From assembly GCA_951802425.1 (NCBI GenBank), contig OX637806.1:806001-870000 (forward strand): DNA of 64,000 nucleotides, written 5' to 3'. The translations under genes and the position numbers were made by a program. Under the pieces are notes generated by a model, which was not told where the DNA came from, made no database searches, and was given only the letters and a program-made list of their open reading frames with translations. Of this stretch, positions 43,213 through 55,100 are shown piece by piece; the stretch's first letter is position 1; every line of letters begins with the position of its first letter. The DNA is from Clavaria fumosa (taxonomy: Eukaryota; Basidiomycota; Agaricomycetes; Agaricales; Clavariaceae).

Positions 43213-44195
43213 ATGTCCGGCTCTCACACGTCTAGAATCTATGCCTCCGCGTCTGCTCGTCTCTACCAGAAGGCCTGTTCAGCGTCCGACACCGAGTGGT
43301 CGGACACCGGCTGCAGGGGCACCATCACGTTCGGCAGAAATCGGCGGGGTCCGGGAAGTGAAGCGCGCACGCCATCCGGCACCACCCGTCATGGTGCCCC
43401 TGCCCTTGAGGCGAACGACAATGGGTACTGGTTCCGCCTCTCCAACAAGGGCAGGCAGCTGTGGAAGTTCCAAATCCCCGTGGCATTCGATTACAGGGCG
43501 GACAAACCGTTCTTCCACGTCTTCTCTGGCCAAGTAAGCCCAGAACTAGATCCTTTGGCTGGACATTTTGCAACTTGCTCCTAACGCTGAAATTTTCTTT
43601 TCTCCCCGGTTGCTGGGAATCACGTTTCGCCCACCAGAGTCACCTGTATGGCCTCCGTTTCGACGAGGACGACGAAGCCGCCAACTTCTGTAAGGCCGTC
43701 GTGCCCCGCGCCTGCCAAAATAGCCCTGCCCGCGCGTCGCCGCACGCGCTCCTCTCCCTGCTGTCGGTCGCGCCCTGTACATCGGACGTCGGCGCGCGTC
43801 ATCGTTGCCCCTCGCGCCTGAGACTGCGGGACAAGTGGCACGGGATGAGCCTCAAATCGAAGATCCGCAGGGCTATCACAGCGCCGATGGGCCCCAACTC
43901 CCACCAACACCACCATTTGGGGCAGCGCGTGGAGCCATCGATGATCTCGGCGCCACAACCTAACTCCTTCATGCACGTCAAGCACATTGGCATGAATACG
44001 ATGGATGCGCTGTCGGGACCCGAGGTCATCGACCCGACGGTGGCGGCCACCTTGTTGGGAAAGCTGTCGCCGTACGGCATCACTCAGAGTATCTGTGAGG
44101 AGCGTTCTGACTTCATCAAGGGATACATCACGGGTGTGATGGCAATGGAGAGGGAGCACACAGGCACAGCCTACAGGCCACCCGCGCAGCGTTAG
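43213..44195 (+). CDS. WASP-like WH1-CRIB protein
   Basis: Exons 43213-43533 and 43638-44195 (intron 104 nt, GTAAGC to CACCAG) give 292 residues. The N-terminal part fits a WH1/EVH1 domain (RIYASASARLYQ ... GYWFRLSNKGRQLWKFQI ... FFHVFSGQSHLYGLRFDEDDEAANF). Near residue 220, ISAPQPNSFMHVKHIG matches the CRIB (Cdc42/Rac-binding) consensus, followed by a GBD-like helix (LSPYGITQSICEERSDFIKGY). The polyproline and VCA segments that activate Arp2/3 in full WASP are absent, so this may be a short Cdc42-binding paralogue. The gene converges on an NADH-dehydrogenase relic. A partial second copy lies at 46055-46370. An extra small intron in the 43330-43410 linker is possible. Confidence 0.72.
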
Positions 44196-44484
44196 TGTCC
44201 AGTCTTCTTCCTCAAAGGTGCGGCTAATAATAAACGCGTTTAGCCCCCATGATTGTAAAAGTGGAGAGAAAACCAGTGATGTACCCATAGACATCTGATG
44301 CAGAAGGGTTTCACTTTGCTTCAGTAATAGAGATCTTCCATTGATACCTCGCCTCACACTTGTATGGTCTGTATCCCGGCATGGTGATTCGATTTGAGCA
44401 TATTCTATAGATTACCGCATTTCCATTTCTAATCAATTGTGCGTCTGAAGGTAGACGGAATGCTGCAGTTGAAATGACCGAGAT

Positions 44485-45470
44485 AAATTTGAGGGACGCG
44501 CAAAATTGAGCCAAGTTGCGCGTAAATATTCAGGAACCTGTATCAGTATGTGTTTTTCAACGATACGCAAGCTAATTTCATGAATGAGGCACGTGTTAGA
44601 GTCACTGAGCCGCGTAAAGAATGAGACACACCTATTTCTCCGGTTGAGAACGGCAGCTTGTTGGTCCACGCTGCGTCGCAGATTGTTGGAACGTCCCGAT
44701 TCGGGGGCGTGACCATGATTGAGGACTCGTCCACAATCAACCTGACAATTGTTGCCAAGATCATTCGATCCATGACGGCTGCCACCGCCCCGAAAATGGG
44801 GGAGTGGAGGATCAAGCACTTCCGGAAGAACGGGGTGGTGATAATGATGTACTTGCTCTGTTCGTCCTTGGCGACGCAATCGATGGACTCGGTCAACGGG
44901 TTGAGAGCAACGCTATGCTTGACAGATAATCCGAAGAGGACTGTGAGATGATCAGCAAGGGCACAAATGAGAGCGACATGCATACATGCTGGCCTTCTCC
45001 TGATTCTATACGTACACCCTCCCATGACTCCACAATTCGCACCATTCGACAGAAGCAAGTTCAATTCTTCTGCCCCTTTGATGTGGCGCCTGGTAAAGAT
45101 CCCAATACCTTCTCCGCATGGCTAGAGAAAGGAAAATGTAAGGATGTTTAAGAAATCGTTTGAAAGGCGGGACAGCATAAGCAACGAACGCGTACTTGCT
45201 TATTGAAGCCCCCTGATGATGTGGTCCGCCATGTCGTACGGCGCAGCGCGCTTAGAGCATGCCGATTGTGAGTGTGAACAAACTAATATGCTCGAGGATC
45301 CTAGTTCTCGTAGCTCTTGCATCTCTGACGTCTTTGAAAAAAAAAACTCGCCCTGCCTTCATACCAGGTCGTCGAAGGTTGGGTGCGGCAAGGCTTCGTA
45401 GTGGAGTCTGAGTCGCTTTTTGGTTGTATGCGCCCATGGCAATGGCTTGCTTATCGCATATCACCGCGAA
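44485..45470 (-). pseudogene. Relic of type II NADH dehydrogenase (copy A)
   Basis: Read leftward, pieces match the intact gene at 46580-49113: IAMGAYNQ and FFFKDVRDARATRTRILE (45450-45270), the KDEQSKYIII region (44850), LIVDESSIMV..PPNRDV (44740-44680), an SWRNK-like remnant (44640) and IFTRNLAQF (44520-44490), equivalent to the C-terminal IFGRDLTRF. The middle exons and the segment between exons 13 and 15 are deleted, and stops and frame shifts occur. The spacing continues the homology of the neighbouring WH1-CRIB gene with 46055-46370, so this is the decayed half of a local duplication. Confidence 0.85.
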
Positions 45471-46054
45471 GTTGGTGCGGATGCCCGGAAACCGTGGTTA
45501 GCTGGCGTTGGCGGAAAGGTTTCAGGGAAATTTGCATGGCGGGCATCTGTTGAAGCGAACGCAGTTCGGATCGTCAACGCGTGAGCACGTGATTCGCCGA
45601 GAACACGCGCGCCCACGCCAAGCTCATTTCTTAGATTCGCCCATGACGCAGTCACATCTGGACCCCGAACGGACTTCGTTGTATTGTCCGGGCGACGCTC
45701 CTGATGCCTGGCGTCTTGCATCTCCTGTCACAGCCAGCCCCCGCGCGCGCGCTCTTTCAAGGGGTCTGTCCCTCGGTTGCCTACGGAAACGCGTCGCTCT
45801 TGCGTCGTTCGTCGACTCTTGATGTGTGTTTACTGATCATCGAGCGCTCATCATGGTCAGGACGGTGGTCCGTGCGGTATACTGCGCAGGCCTCCCTATT
45901 CGTACACCCGTTCTTTGTGGCCTTCTCTAAAAATGCCTAGGAATCATGTATACTCCGCCAAGAGATGAAGCACGCGCGGCACTCCCCCTTGGTCTGCCAT
46001 TTGTCTCGCGATGATGATGGTATTTCGTCTCCGTGTCCGTGCGGACGCGTCTTG
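45471..46054. other. Spacer between duplication copies
   Basis: No gene recognised. An alternating CGCGCG run lies at 45741-45750. The left boundary of the second duplication copy falls at about 46055. Confidence 0.4.
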
Positions 46055-46370
46055 GTGTCGGAAATCCGCAGAGCTATGTCGCAGCACTGACGGACTGTGC
46101 ATAAAAACCATCGACGGTCTCGCTGCCGCAGCCCCATTCTTTCATGCGCGTCGAGCACATTGGCGTGAACCGGAGGGATGCGCCGCCGCAGCCTGGGAGA
46201 GCTATTGCCGTACGACTTCACCCAGGGCATCAGCAATGAGCGTCCTGAATTCATCAAGGGATTCATCGCGGGTGTGAGGACGATGGAGACAGGGCGCGCA
46301 GTGCGGCCTGCCAGTGCAGACCAACCGTGCAGCATTAGTGCCGAGTCTTTGTTCTTCTTCCCCGTTTAGC
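46055..46370 (+). pseudogene. Relic of WH1-CRIB gene (copy B)
   Basis: Matches 43855-44270. Preserved pieces in different frames include PQPHSFMRVEHIGVN (CRIB) and LPYDFTQGISNERPEFIKGF (GBD-like helix). The WH1 half is missing and the frame is broken by stops and shifts. Similarity continues past the stop into the shared 3' region (TTTAGCCCCCATGATYGTAA at 46365 and 44240). Confidence 0.85.
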
Positions 46371-46579
46371 CCCCATGATCGTAAGAGTGGAGAGAACACC
46401 GATGACCTCCTCGTAGACATTCCATTTGATACCCAGAATTGCCTCCTTGCATGTCCCGTATTTCGACGACACCTCTCTAAACAATTGCATAGCCCATTTT
46501 TAATCAATTGTGCGTCTAAATGCAGGAAAGTTCTCGCAGTTGAAATGAACAAAAGAACAAAAGATAGATTAGGGGACGT

Positions 46580-49113
46580 TCAAAATCGAGTCAAGTCGCG
46601 CCCAAATATCCCTACCTATCAGTGAGCGATGCGAGTTGACCCAAAAATAGGCAGGGTACATACAGTTCAGAAACCTATATCAGGATGTGTGGATTATCTC
46701 TTGTCGTGGCGCTAGACTGATCACCGCCACTCACCAATATGCAGGCACCAGGATCCTGACAACACGTGTCAGAGCCACCGTGCCACGCATGAAAGGATGC
46801 GACGCACTTATTTCTCCAGCTGAGCGTCAGAGTAAAGTACGCGGACCTCCACAACAGCCACGCCACCCTGCCCGACTCCTTCGTCTTCGGCCCCGTCTCG
46901 GCAGACGTGCGATCATAAATGGCCCTCCTGCACCGTAGTCACATCAGCGTCCAACTAAAAAGAATGGAATGGTCGAACCAGTCCCCGATGTACGCCAGGC
47001 TGCCCTTGTTCACGAACACAAACGGGCCAGCGACATCCTGGTCCTTCACGATCTTGTTCAGCCGCTTCGCCACGTATCGCGCTTCCTGATTGGCGACTAC
47101 CCATGCAACCGACAGAAAAGAAAAATCGATGTGGACGTCGGCGTCAATGGTCTATATTTAGCACGTCTCATGATGCGCACCTTGGGCGGTCGCGGGAAGC
47201 GGTAGCGTCTTGATCTGCGCCGCGTCACCGATCGCCAGCACATCCCGGTTCGGAGTGCCGTCATGATTGAGGATATTCAGGAACTCGTCCGTAACCAACC
47301 TGGCAACGGTTTTCAAAGATCATCAGAAGATTTGGATTGATGATGGGGCCAAAAATGGAGGGGCAGAAGACTAGGCACCCCATGGGTGGCGATAACGTAC
47401 TTGCCCCTTTCATCCTTGGCAATGCAATTGATGGACTCGATCAACGGGTTGGGAGCGACGCCTGTGCTCCAGACCAATAACCCGAAGGGCACTGTGGGAA
47501 AGTCAACAAGGACACAAACGAGAGGGACACGCATATATGCTAGCCTTCTCCTTGCTCCTTGACGTACATCCTCCCCTGATTCCACGTCTCCCATCGTTCA
47601 ACAGAAGCGGGAGTAGACGCTCACCTCTTCGACCCGTTCTACATGATGCCTGGTGAGGATCCCAATACCGTCCCTCTGGAAATTTCTCTCAGCATAACTA
47701 CAAAAAAGAAAATGGGGGGATGCAAATGGGTCTGAGAAAAGATGGGACGGCGCAAAAAACAACACACTGGACCAAGCTCTTATCGAAGTTCCCAAGGATG
47801 TGGTCTGCAGTGTCGTACAGCGTGATCTTCGCCATGCGTGAGAGCGTCGGGTAGTAGCGTTCCATCTCGGAGTGGAGCAAGTCATGCAGCTCTGCGGCGA
47901 ACTCGACGCCTGTCGGTCCAGCGCCTGTCCCGAGGCGAAGCGGATGTCAGTAGTCAGCCAGAGAGAGCTGTGTGAATGGCCCCAGCTTTTGGGCTGGACG
48001 CACCGACAATGCAGAAGTTGAGCAACCGCCGCCGCTCAACGTCCGAGAGCGTGGGCAGGTTAGCCTGTTCGAAGCCTGCATGGTACGGCTTGTTCAGAGA
48101 CCGAATATGAGTGCGAGTGCATGCATACACTCGAGGATCCTGGTTCTTATTACTCTCGCGTCTCTAACGTCTTTGAGAAAATACGCGTGCTGCTTCACAC
48201 CGGGTACGTTGAAGGCTGGGTGCAAGCCGAACTTCAGAGAGTTCATGATGGAGTTGGGGGCTTGCTCACTTTGGTTGTATGAGCCCACTGCTATGACAAG
48301 CTTATCGTACTTCACCGTAAAATGCGTGACGATGCCCGGAAATCGTGCAGTGTTGTGGTCGGTTGACGCAGACGGAGAAGGGTCGGAGGACGATTGGGTG
48401 GCGGGCATCTGTGGGAGCGGATTGGCCTCAAACACACGGCAGGATGGTGTGTCCATACACAAGTCAGCTCCTTCTGCGCGAAATCTAAGGATCGCCAACA
48501 TCGGAACATGATTCACGACAAATTTCGCAGTTGGAGACATGCGCACCAATTTTATCACACCATGCTTGGTAGGCGGTCTAATGTCATTTCTCGGATTCAC
48601 TTAGTCATGTCGTCGCATAGAAAGCGATACGCACGACTTGCGGAGAGTAGCGCCGTACCTGCCAGTGTGGGCGAATCTTGATGAGCGCGAAAGCCCTGAA
48701 GAGGAGAATCGACTCAGGACTCACGGGTTCTAACACGCAGCGAAATTCGAGAGTGCCGACGGCGCAGCTCGCCAGTAAGGGGGTAAAATTGAAATAGTTG
48801 TTGGGCGAAAGCACGGTCACGTCTTTAGACGCGCGTGTTACGCCATAATTGTCAGATGAGAGCACGACGGAGGAGCAGCGATAAGATTCAGCGCACCCCA
48901 GCGTTTTTTGTCCACGTTTCTGAGCACCTCATAGCCGCCCCACCCTGAACCAAGAATCACGAGCCGCTGTCTGCTCCGCGCTTGCGACGAGCTAAAGTGT
49001 CTCACCCGCGAAGGGCGCGCTGCGCGTCGGAAGGCGAAATGTGCGAGTCTGGGGAAGGCGTCCAGGATGGTGGGTCGGATCATGTGGTGGCCCTGGGAGT
49101 AGGATATGAGCAT
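46580..49113 (-). CDS. NDE1: Mitochondrial type II NADH:ubiquinone oxidoreductase (external/alternative)
   Basis: Non-proton-pumping NADH dehydrogenase of the inner mitochondrial membrane. Eighteen exons on the minus strand: 49113-48897, 48822-48725, 48658-48635, 48577-48547, 48484-48459, 48408-48270, 48215-48129, 48075-48004, 47924-47768, 47697-47625, 47575-47545, 47491-47401, 47299-47181, 47096-46979, 46927-46808, 46755-46735, 46674-46664, 46611-46580; 1467 nt, 488 residues. Arg-rich presequence; FAD Rossmann motif GSGWGG; second dinucleotide site [46 protein letters not shown]-terminal [15 protein letters not shown] and IFGRDLTRF. Exon 17 is only 11 nt. The intron at 47492-47544 starts GC. 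An ATG at 49083 ([13 protein letters not shown]) is a good alternative start. NDE versus NDI orientation cannot be told from sequence. Confidence 0.93.
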
Positions 49114-50273
49114 GGTGAGTGGTGGATATGAAGCCCTGGGGCTAGGGCAGAGAAGCGGGATGGAACGGGCGTCCGTCGCGCCAACTCACGCGCATACACC
49201 TAGTCTAAGGTTAGATATCAACAAGCGCAAATAGACTGTTCTTTGTCCATCGTGGTGAGCTCGCCATCGTCAAGGGGAGCGTGTTGTTGTGTTAGGTTGA
49301 GATGACATGGGGACCGTTGTTGTTTCTTGTCTCTCGTCGTCGCCTCGCCGTAGCGCTAGTCTCCGTGCATATCACGCTCGTCTTGTACTGCCGATACAAC
49401 GTACCATTTATCCAATCGTGGACTAGATTGAATGCCCAGGTCCGATGACCTCCAATGAACTCCGCCGGTACTAACAACAGGCCTCTATTGTAGGTGGATA
49501 TCGCAGTTGGGTACATCGTACGGTACGATTTCTCTGTGGCATTCAAAGTTGAAACATCGTACGGTCTGTGGCTTGCCCCTGTATGTGTGGCGTCTCTCCA
49601 GCGCACTGCCATCGTACGATGTTCCAGTGGCAGTGGCAAATCAGTGGCTCATAGTGCCACTGCGCGCTGAGCCCCTTTTTCTTGCGGCTGAACGGTGGAC
49701 CACCAAGACATGAGACAGAACTCTAATATATAAATTCCCGGCTCAAGATTATTGCAACGGAGTTGTCCGACGGGGGGGACAAGACAAGACAAGACGAGAC
49801 AAGTGTTCCAGTACAGTAATGGTATGATTATTATGAATTTTAATTTAATTTAAACCCCATGACAACCCCTCGTGACCTTTCCTTAGTTCGCCTGTCATCA
49901 TAATTGTGCCGTCTTGTATTTGAGACACTACCTTATTTTGACAAGCAATCGTCGGTTGCTGACAAACACTTACTAAATAAAGTAACTTTTTAGGATTGCT
50001 CTGACACACTTGCTTTTCCAGGAAAGCGCCCACAAGCCACCACAACTGCTGCAAAAGGCAACAATCGTGGCCCATCCTTGCCACTCCGACTGCTATCCCT
50101 TTCCCGTTCCCTGCTTGTCTTTATTGATTATCTATTGACATCTGTGTGCCGCCCCAGTCTATAAATTCCCCCCCTTTTCCACCCTTTCCCGCTTCCCCGT
50201 CCCAGCTTTCTTCTCAGCTGACCCTTACCCTCACCCGCTTCTGTCCTCACCCACAGCGTATTATCTCTAAGAC
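49114..50273. other. Intergenic 1.16 kb with recurrent ATCGTACG
   Basis: No gene supported; a 115-codon minus frame at 49639-49292 lacks motifs. The palindromic core ATCGTACG occurs at about 49516, 49557 and 49613, once inside the palindrome-like ATCGTACGGTACGAT. A C-rich pyrimidine leader (50160-50250) precedes the next gene. Confidence 0.45.
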
Positions 50274-51490
50274 ATGCTTGCCGTACGCCTCCCAAAGCCT
50301 ACCCGTCCCCTCAGGCGCCTACATCGCAACGCCCATCTCCTCCCCACCTCCCACCGCGTTCTCCAGCGCCAAGTCCCTAAGCCCCCCTCCCCGTCAAAGC
50401 AGAAAATTTCAGCCATTCCCAATAAACGCTCTTCGTCGCCAGGCTTTCCCTTCTACTCCCCGAATGTTCCGGCTGAACCCCCTAAGGAAATTCGTCTGCC
50501 CAGCGCGTTGCCGATTCCCGTTCTTCACGAAGTCGACCGCGCCCCTATTGAAAAATCTTACCCCGAATTGGCGCAAGTACCTACTGAATACATTCGAACT
50601 GGACTCCGCGCGAAAAGCGCTGTGTATGTCTTAACTCTTTTTTCACCCTCCGCAGAGTCTGACGTTGTACTTTCAGAATGTTGTCGGCTGTCGCTGGTGT
50701 GCGCGCTGAACCTCCCAAGGATTATTTGCCCGCTCAGATCAATGTGCCTCTCGACGAAACTGTTGCGGCTGCCTGCCCAACACACATGCTTGCCGTGTTC
50801 TCCCCTAGCCCGAAAACGGCCTCGAATCGCAAAGAGCGCCGCAAGGTTACTCTCTACCCGGTCCACTCTTTGGTTCTCACCTCGCACTGTAACTTCCTCC
50901 CTCCCGTGCCGCCGCGTCCCACCGCGCCTGCTCCGGTCAACACCCTAAACCTACCAGTCCTACCCATCACTCTCCCAGCCCCCGACTCATTCGCCATTCT
51001 TCAGACCTATCTGTACACTAAGCGCATCGACACCTTGTTAGCCTCCCTCCTGCCCTCTGTTCCCGAGAAAATGGATACGCACTGCACGCTAACCGATATG
51101 ATTGCCAAGACCTCGAAAGAGTTGGGCGAGGAGTTCTCCGTGTCCAAGCTCGTCCGTTACGCCTTGATCATCAATGGCGTGTGGCGGGACGCATGTGCAT
51201 TGGGGGTTTACGACAACCCCTTGTGGTTCATGCTTGACTTGGCATGGGGTTCAGTTGTTGACGGGATCCGAGTCGCGAAGCGCAAGGCGGCAGAGGAGGA
51301 ACACCAAAAGAAGTTGAAGGAACAATATAAGAAGATAGAGGAGGAGGCGCAACGAGGCAGACAGAACAAGCTCGAAGAGGAGTCGCCCCGAGTCAGACGA
51401 GTCAAAGCCGAGGAGGAATCGCCGCGTAGCAGGCGGGGCAAGTCCCCAGAGGAGACGCACCGAGGGCGCAGACGTGTATCCCCTTATTAG
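50274..51490 (+). CDS. Clp1-like protein A
   Basis: Exons 50274-50623 and 50677-51490 (intron 53 nt, phase 2) give 387 residues. Clp1 of Coprinopsis (clampless1) is needed for clamp-cell formation downstream of the A mating-type genes. The recognisable core is PTHMLAVFS, VTLYPVHSLVLTSHCNFLP, LNLPVLPITLPAPDSFAIL, YLYTKRIDTLLASLLP and VRYALIINGVWRDACALGVYDNPLWFMLDLAWG. The N-terminal ~115 residues are basic and Pro/Ser-rich. Unlike its paralogue at 61242, it has a ~65-residue charged tail with repeated EEESPRxRR units, predicted to be helical or disordered. The intron position and phase are the same as in the paralogue. The upstream TATAAATTCC (50160) may be the core promoter. Confidence 0.82.
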
Positions 51491-51565
51491 ACCATTCATC
51501 TCTTTTTTCCATTTCTCTCGTCTCTCTCATCTTTATCTTTTATCTCCCCTCGCGTCTTTCTCTCG

Positions 51566-51663
51566 CATATTTCTCCCTCACATTTCTCCCTCACATTTCT
51601 CCCTCACATTTCTCCCTCACATTTCTCCCTCATCTTTCTCCCTCATCTTTCTCCCTCATCTTT
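51566..51663 (+). repeat. 13-bp pyrimidine tandem repeat
   Basis: About eight units of CATTTCTCCCTCA (later TCTTTCTCCCTCA) lie about 75 nt after the Clp1-like A stop codon, probably in its 3' untranslated region. Confidence 0.8.
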
Positions 51664-52103
51664 CTCTCTATCGTCTTTTATTTTATCTTTATTGCTTGCT
51701 GTTACGCAGCCAGTCTTCTCCTACCTCTTCTGGTGGCAGTCTTGTCCCTCATGCGCAGGGGGGCCAGGACTGCGACCAGATGAGGTCCTTTAAACCTTCA
51801 AACTCACTCATCCACTCCCACCTGCCGTCGATCTGCTGTCGATCTGCTCTTGCTTTTTTTCATCTCTTTCCGTGCTGCTCCTGTCGATGTATTCTCCATC
51901 CCATTCCTCACCCAGACGCTCAATGTGTCGTACGATGGTTATTCTCCTATCACTTTTCCTCTATCGCCTCACGAGTATATTGACGATTTGTTCAACCCAA
52001 CAATGTACACTCAAATGTGTTGCTTGTCCTGTACATAGATTGATGATTGACTCTGAATACGAATGTCCCACGACACGTCTTTGTCCTTGTATGAGTCAGA
52101 ACA

Positions 52104-55100
52104 ATGAGTTATCCTCGTCGAAACCGCCAGCCATCCGCTGTGCCGCACACTTTCCCACTCTTTTACGCCTGCTACTTGCTCAAGAGTGTCGCCACCCCTC
52201 GTTCCACCGCGTGAGTTGACGCGTTGACGACGCGCAACAATCAACCGGGCGCGTGCACTGATTGTCCTTCCTAGCACGTACATCGGCAGCACGCCCAACC
52301 CACCCCGACGTATACGGTACGAATCCCACTTCCTCGCGCGTCAAACCACACCCATCCTAACGCGCCTCAACCCCCCGTTCTCTCCCCACCCACACTCTCC
52401 CTCACCCTACACCCGATAGACAACACAACGGCGAGCTCGCACAAGGCGCGAAGCGCACCGCCGAGCACCGCCCATGGGTGATGCACATGGTCGTGCACGG
52501 CTTTCCGTCGAAGCGCACCGCGCTGCAGTTCGAGTGGGCGTGGCAGCACCCGCGCCGCTCGCGCCATCTGCGCGTACACGGCCCCAATGGCGTGCATGAC
52601 GAGCGCGCGCAGGCGCACTCGGCGCGTGCGTGCGTCAGGTGCGTTGTTGGCTGTCTGTTCCCACTCCCATCTTGCGCTTGTTCTTGTTGGGTCTTGCAAA
52701 TGGGGTTTTGACGCGGACCTTTTATATTGTGGTCTGAGCCAGGACGGTGCGGATCATGCTCTCGAGCGTGCCGTTCAGCACCTGGCCGTTGCACGTCCTC
52801 CTCTTCACGCCCGAGGCGGTCAAGTGGTGGGAAGACGCGACCAGTGTCAAATACGCGCCCCGTGGTGCCCCACACCCGCAGTCCCCACCGCCCCTCCCGC
52901 CAGGTTTCACGTGTGTCGTCGAGCTCGAGGGCGTCGACGGGAGGTCGGGCTACCCAGGCTCGGGACGGGTGGACCCTATTGATGTCACGGACGGTATGGA
53001 GATTGACTGCTATCTCGCTTCCCGCGCTGACGTTACCCACGCTGGATGCTAGAACTATTCACGGGCGCTCATCTTACGAAACACGAAGCCCTGCGGGCAT
53101 CTCGACGGCAGCTAGCGTGCTCTGTCTGCGGGGAGCCTCTTCTTGAGTACTTCTCGGTGCGTCCTGTCCTCCATTCACGTCACACTGAGGGTGTAATAAT
53201 AGTCGTCGTCTACATATATATCACAGAATCCACTCGAAATGGCACTCTGCCCGTCCCAGCACTGCCACTCCGTGGCGCACCTACTGTGCCTCGAACGGCA
53301 CTTCCGCTGCGAGGGCACGGTCATGCCGCGGGGCGGCGAGTGCCCCGCGTGCCGCACATACGTCCTCTGGGGCGATGTTGTGCGCGGATGCTATCGCCGT
53401 CGCGATGGGTGCAGCATCGCACTCTATGCGGATGATGACGATGACGGGGTGGGAGTAGTGCGGGCAGTGGCGGTGCCACATGTGGACGGTGGTGGCGGTG
53501 GCCACAGCGTGAAGCCTCCACCTCTCGCCGCAATCAATCTGCACATTGTGCGCTCAGACCGCCAGTGTGAGGATGAAGACGATAGCGAGCCACCACCAGT
53601 ATCACACCCGCGTGCACGGGGCACCAAGCCCCCTCGTGCCGATGCAAGCAGTGCCACGGGTGGGGGCGGCCGGCCGCGCACACGCCCGTCGAGACCGATG
53701 GCGGCGGGGAAGAGGCGGGCCGTGGTGGCAGGGAGTGTCGAGTCCTTCGACCTGGACGCGGTTAGCAGCTCGGACGAGGAGACAGGTGGTGATGTGCGCC
53801 CTGCGCGTGTATTAGCGCGTGCCGCGGTGCCACGCGCTGGTTTCTGCGATTACAGAGGGAAGAAAGCAGCAAGGTTTGGTCTGCCCCTGCATGCTCGGGC
53901 GACGGGGCGCAAGGGGAAGAAGCCAGGGAAGAACGACTCGTCGGGAGAGGGCGAGTTCTTCGACCTCCACGATATCAGTTCGGACGACGAGTCGGATGGG
54001 GCCCCGCCTGCTCCCGCACCAACATCCACGTCAGGAGCCGCACGCGCGGAAACTTTGGGCAACGGCGCTCCAAAGTGGGGCGCAGCGGCCGCACCCCGTG
54101 CTGGGCTGCCGTCTGCCTCTGCTAATGTCTTGCTGAGGGCGCATATCGATACATCATTCGTTAACGTGTCGAGGCGCCGTGGGCGGAGAGGCAAGACTAG
54201 TCTCGCTGTTAGTGCCAAGGGGGCGCGGCGACGCATGCGGAGGTCAAATGGCTTTGGACTTCGGGGGCGCCGGCTTCCGTCTAAAAGAGTGTCCAGCGCC
54301 AAGCCAGACGTCGTGGACTCGGCGGAGAGTGGCGAGTTTTTTGATCTTGACGCAGTCAGCAGCTCGGATGAGGAGGTAGGGGGTGACGCGCCTCGCTCAC
54401 GGTTACACGCGAGCCGCGTGGAGCCACAGGCTGGTGCTTCCACTATCCGAGGTACGGGGACAGCGATGTCTAGTCCGCCATTGGGTTATGCTAGGATGAA
54501 GGGGAACAGGGGTAAGGAGCTTGAGGATGATGAGGGCGAGTTCTTTAACCTGGATGATATCAGCTCTGATGACGAGTCGGATGGAGCCCCGCCCGCTCCA
54601 GCGCCAACGTCGAGGCCTGCACGGGCGGAGGCTCCAGCCAATCGCGGCCCGGAGTTCGCGCCGCGCGCTAAGCCGTCGTCTGCTTCTGCTTTGGTGCTCC
54701 CGAGAACACACATTGGTGCACCACCTGTCAACTCGTCGGGGCACCATGGTCGTGGAGGCAAGACTCGTGTTAATGTTAACGCCAGGGGTGGGCAGCGACG
54801 CACGCGGAGGCCGGGTAGTCTCCATATTGTAGGGTGTCGTCGCCCTAGGCGGAGGACGGCTGCCCCGAAGCTGCGCGTTGCGGACTCTTCGGAAAGCGGC
54901 AATTTTTTCGATATGGATGCGACCAACGTCGGCTCGGGGGAAGCAGGGCATGATGCACGTCGTGCACGTTTAGGTGGGAACGGCGTGGAGCCGTGGACTG
55001 ATGCTCTCTCCAGTCGTGGGAGAGGACCAGCGGTGTTTAACCTGCCTCCGAATCATGCTGGGATGAAGGGAAGCAAGGGCAAGGGCAAGAAGCCAGAAGA

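Noticed and set aside
48408..48459. Frameshift in NDE1 between KELTC and MPATQ
   Set aside because: A 50-nt GT-AG intron (48409-48458) with CCCACAG acceptor restores the frame and the expected protein, so the gene is intact.
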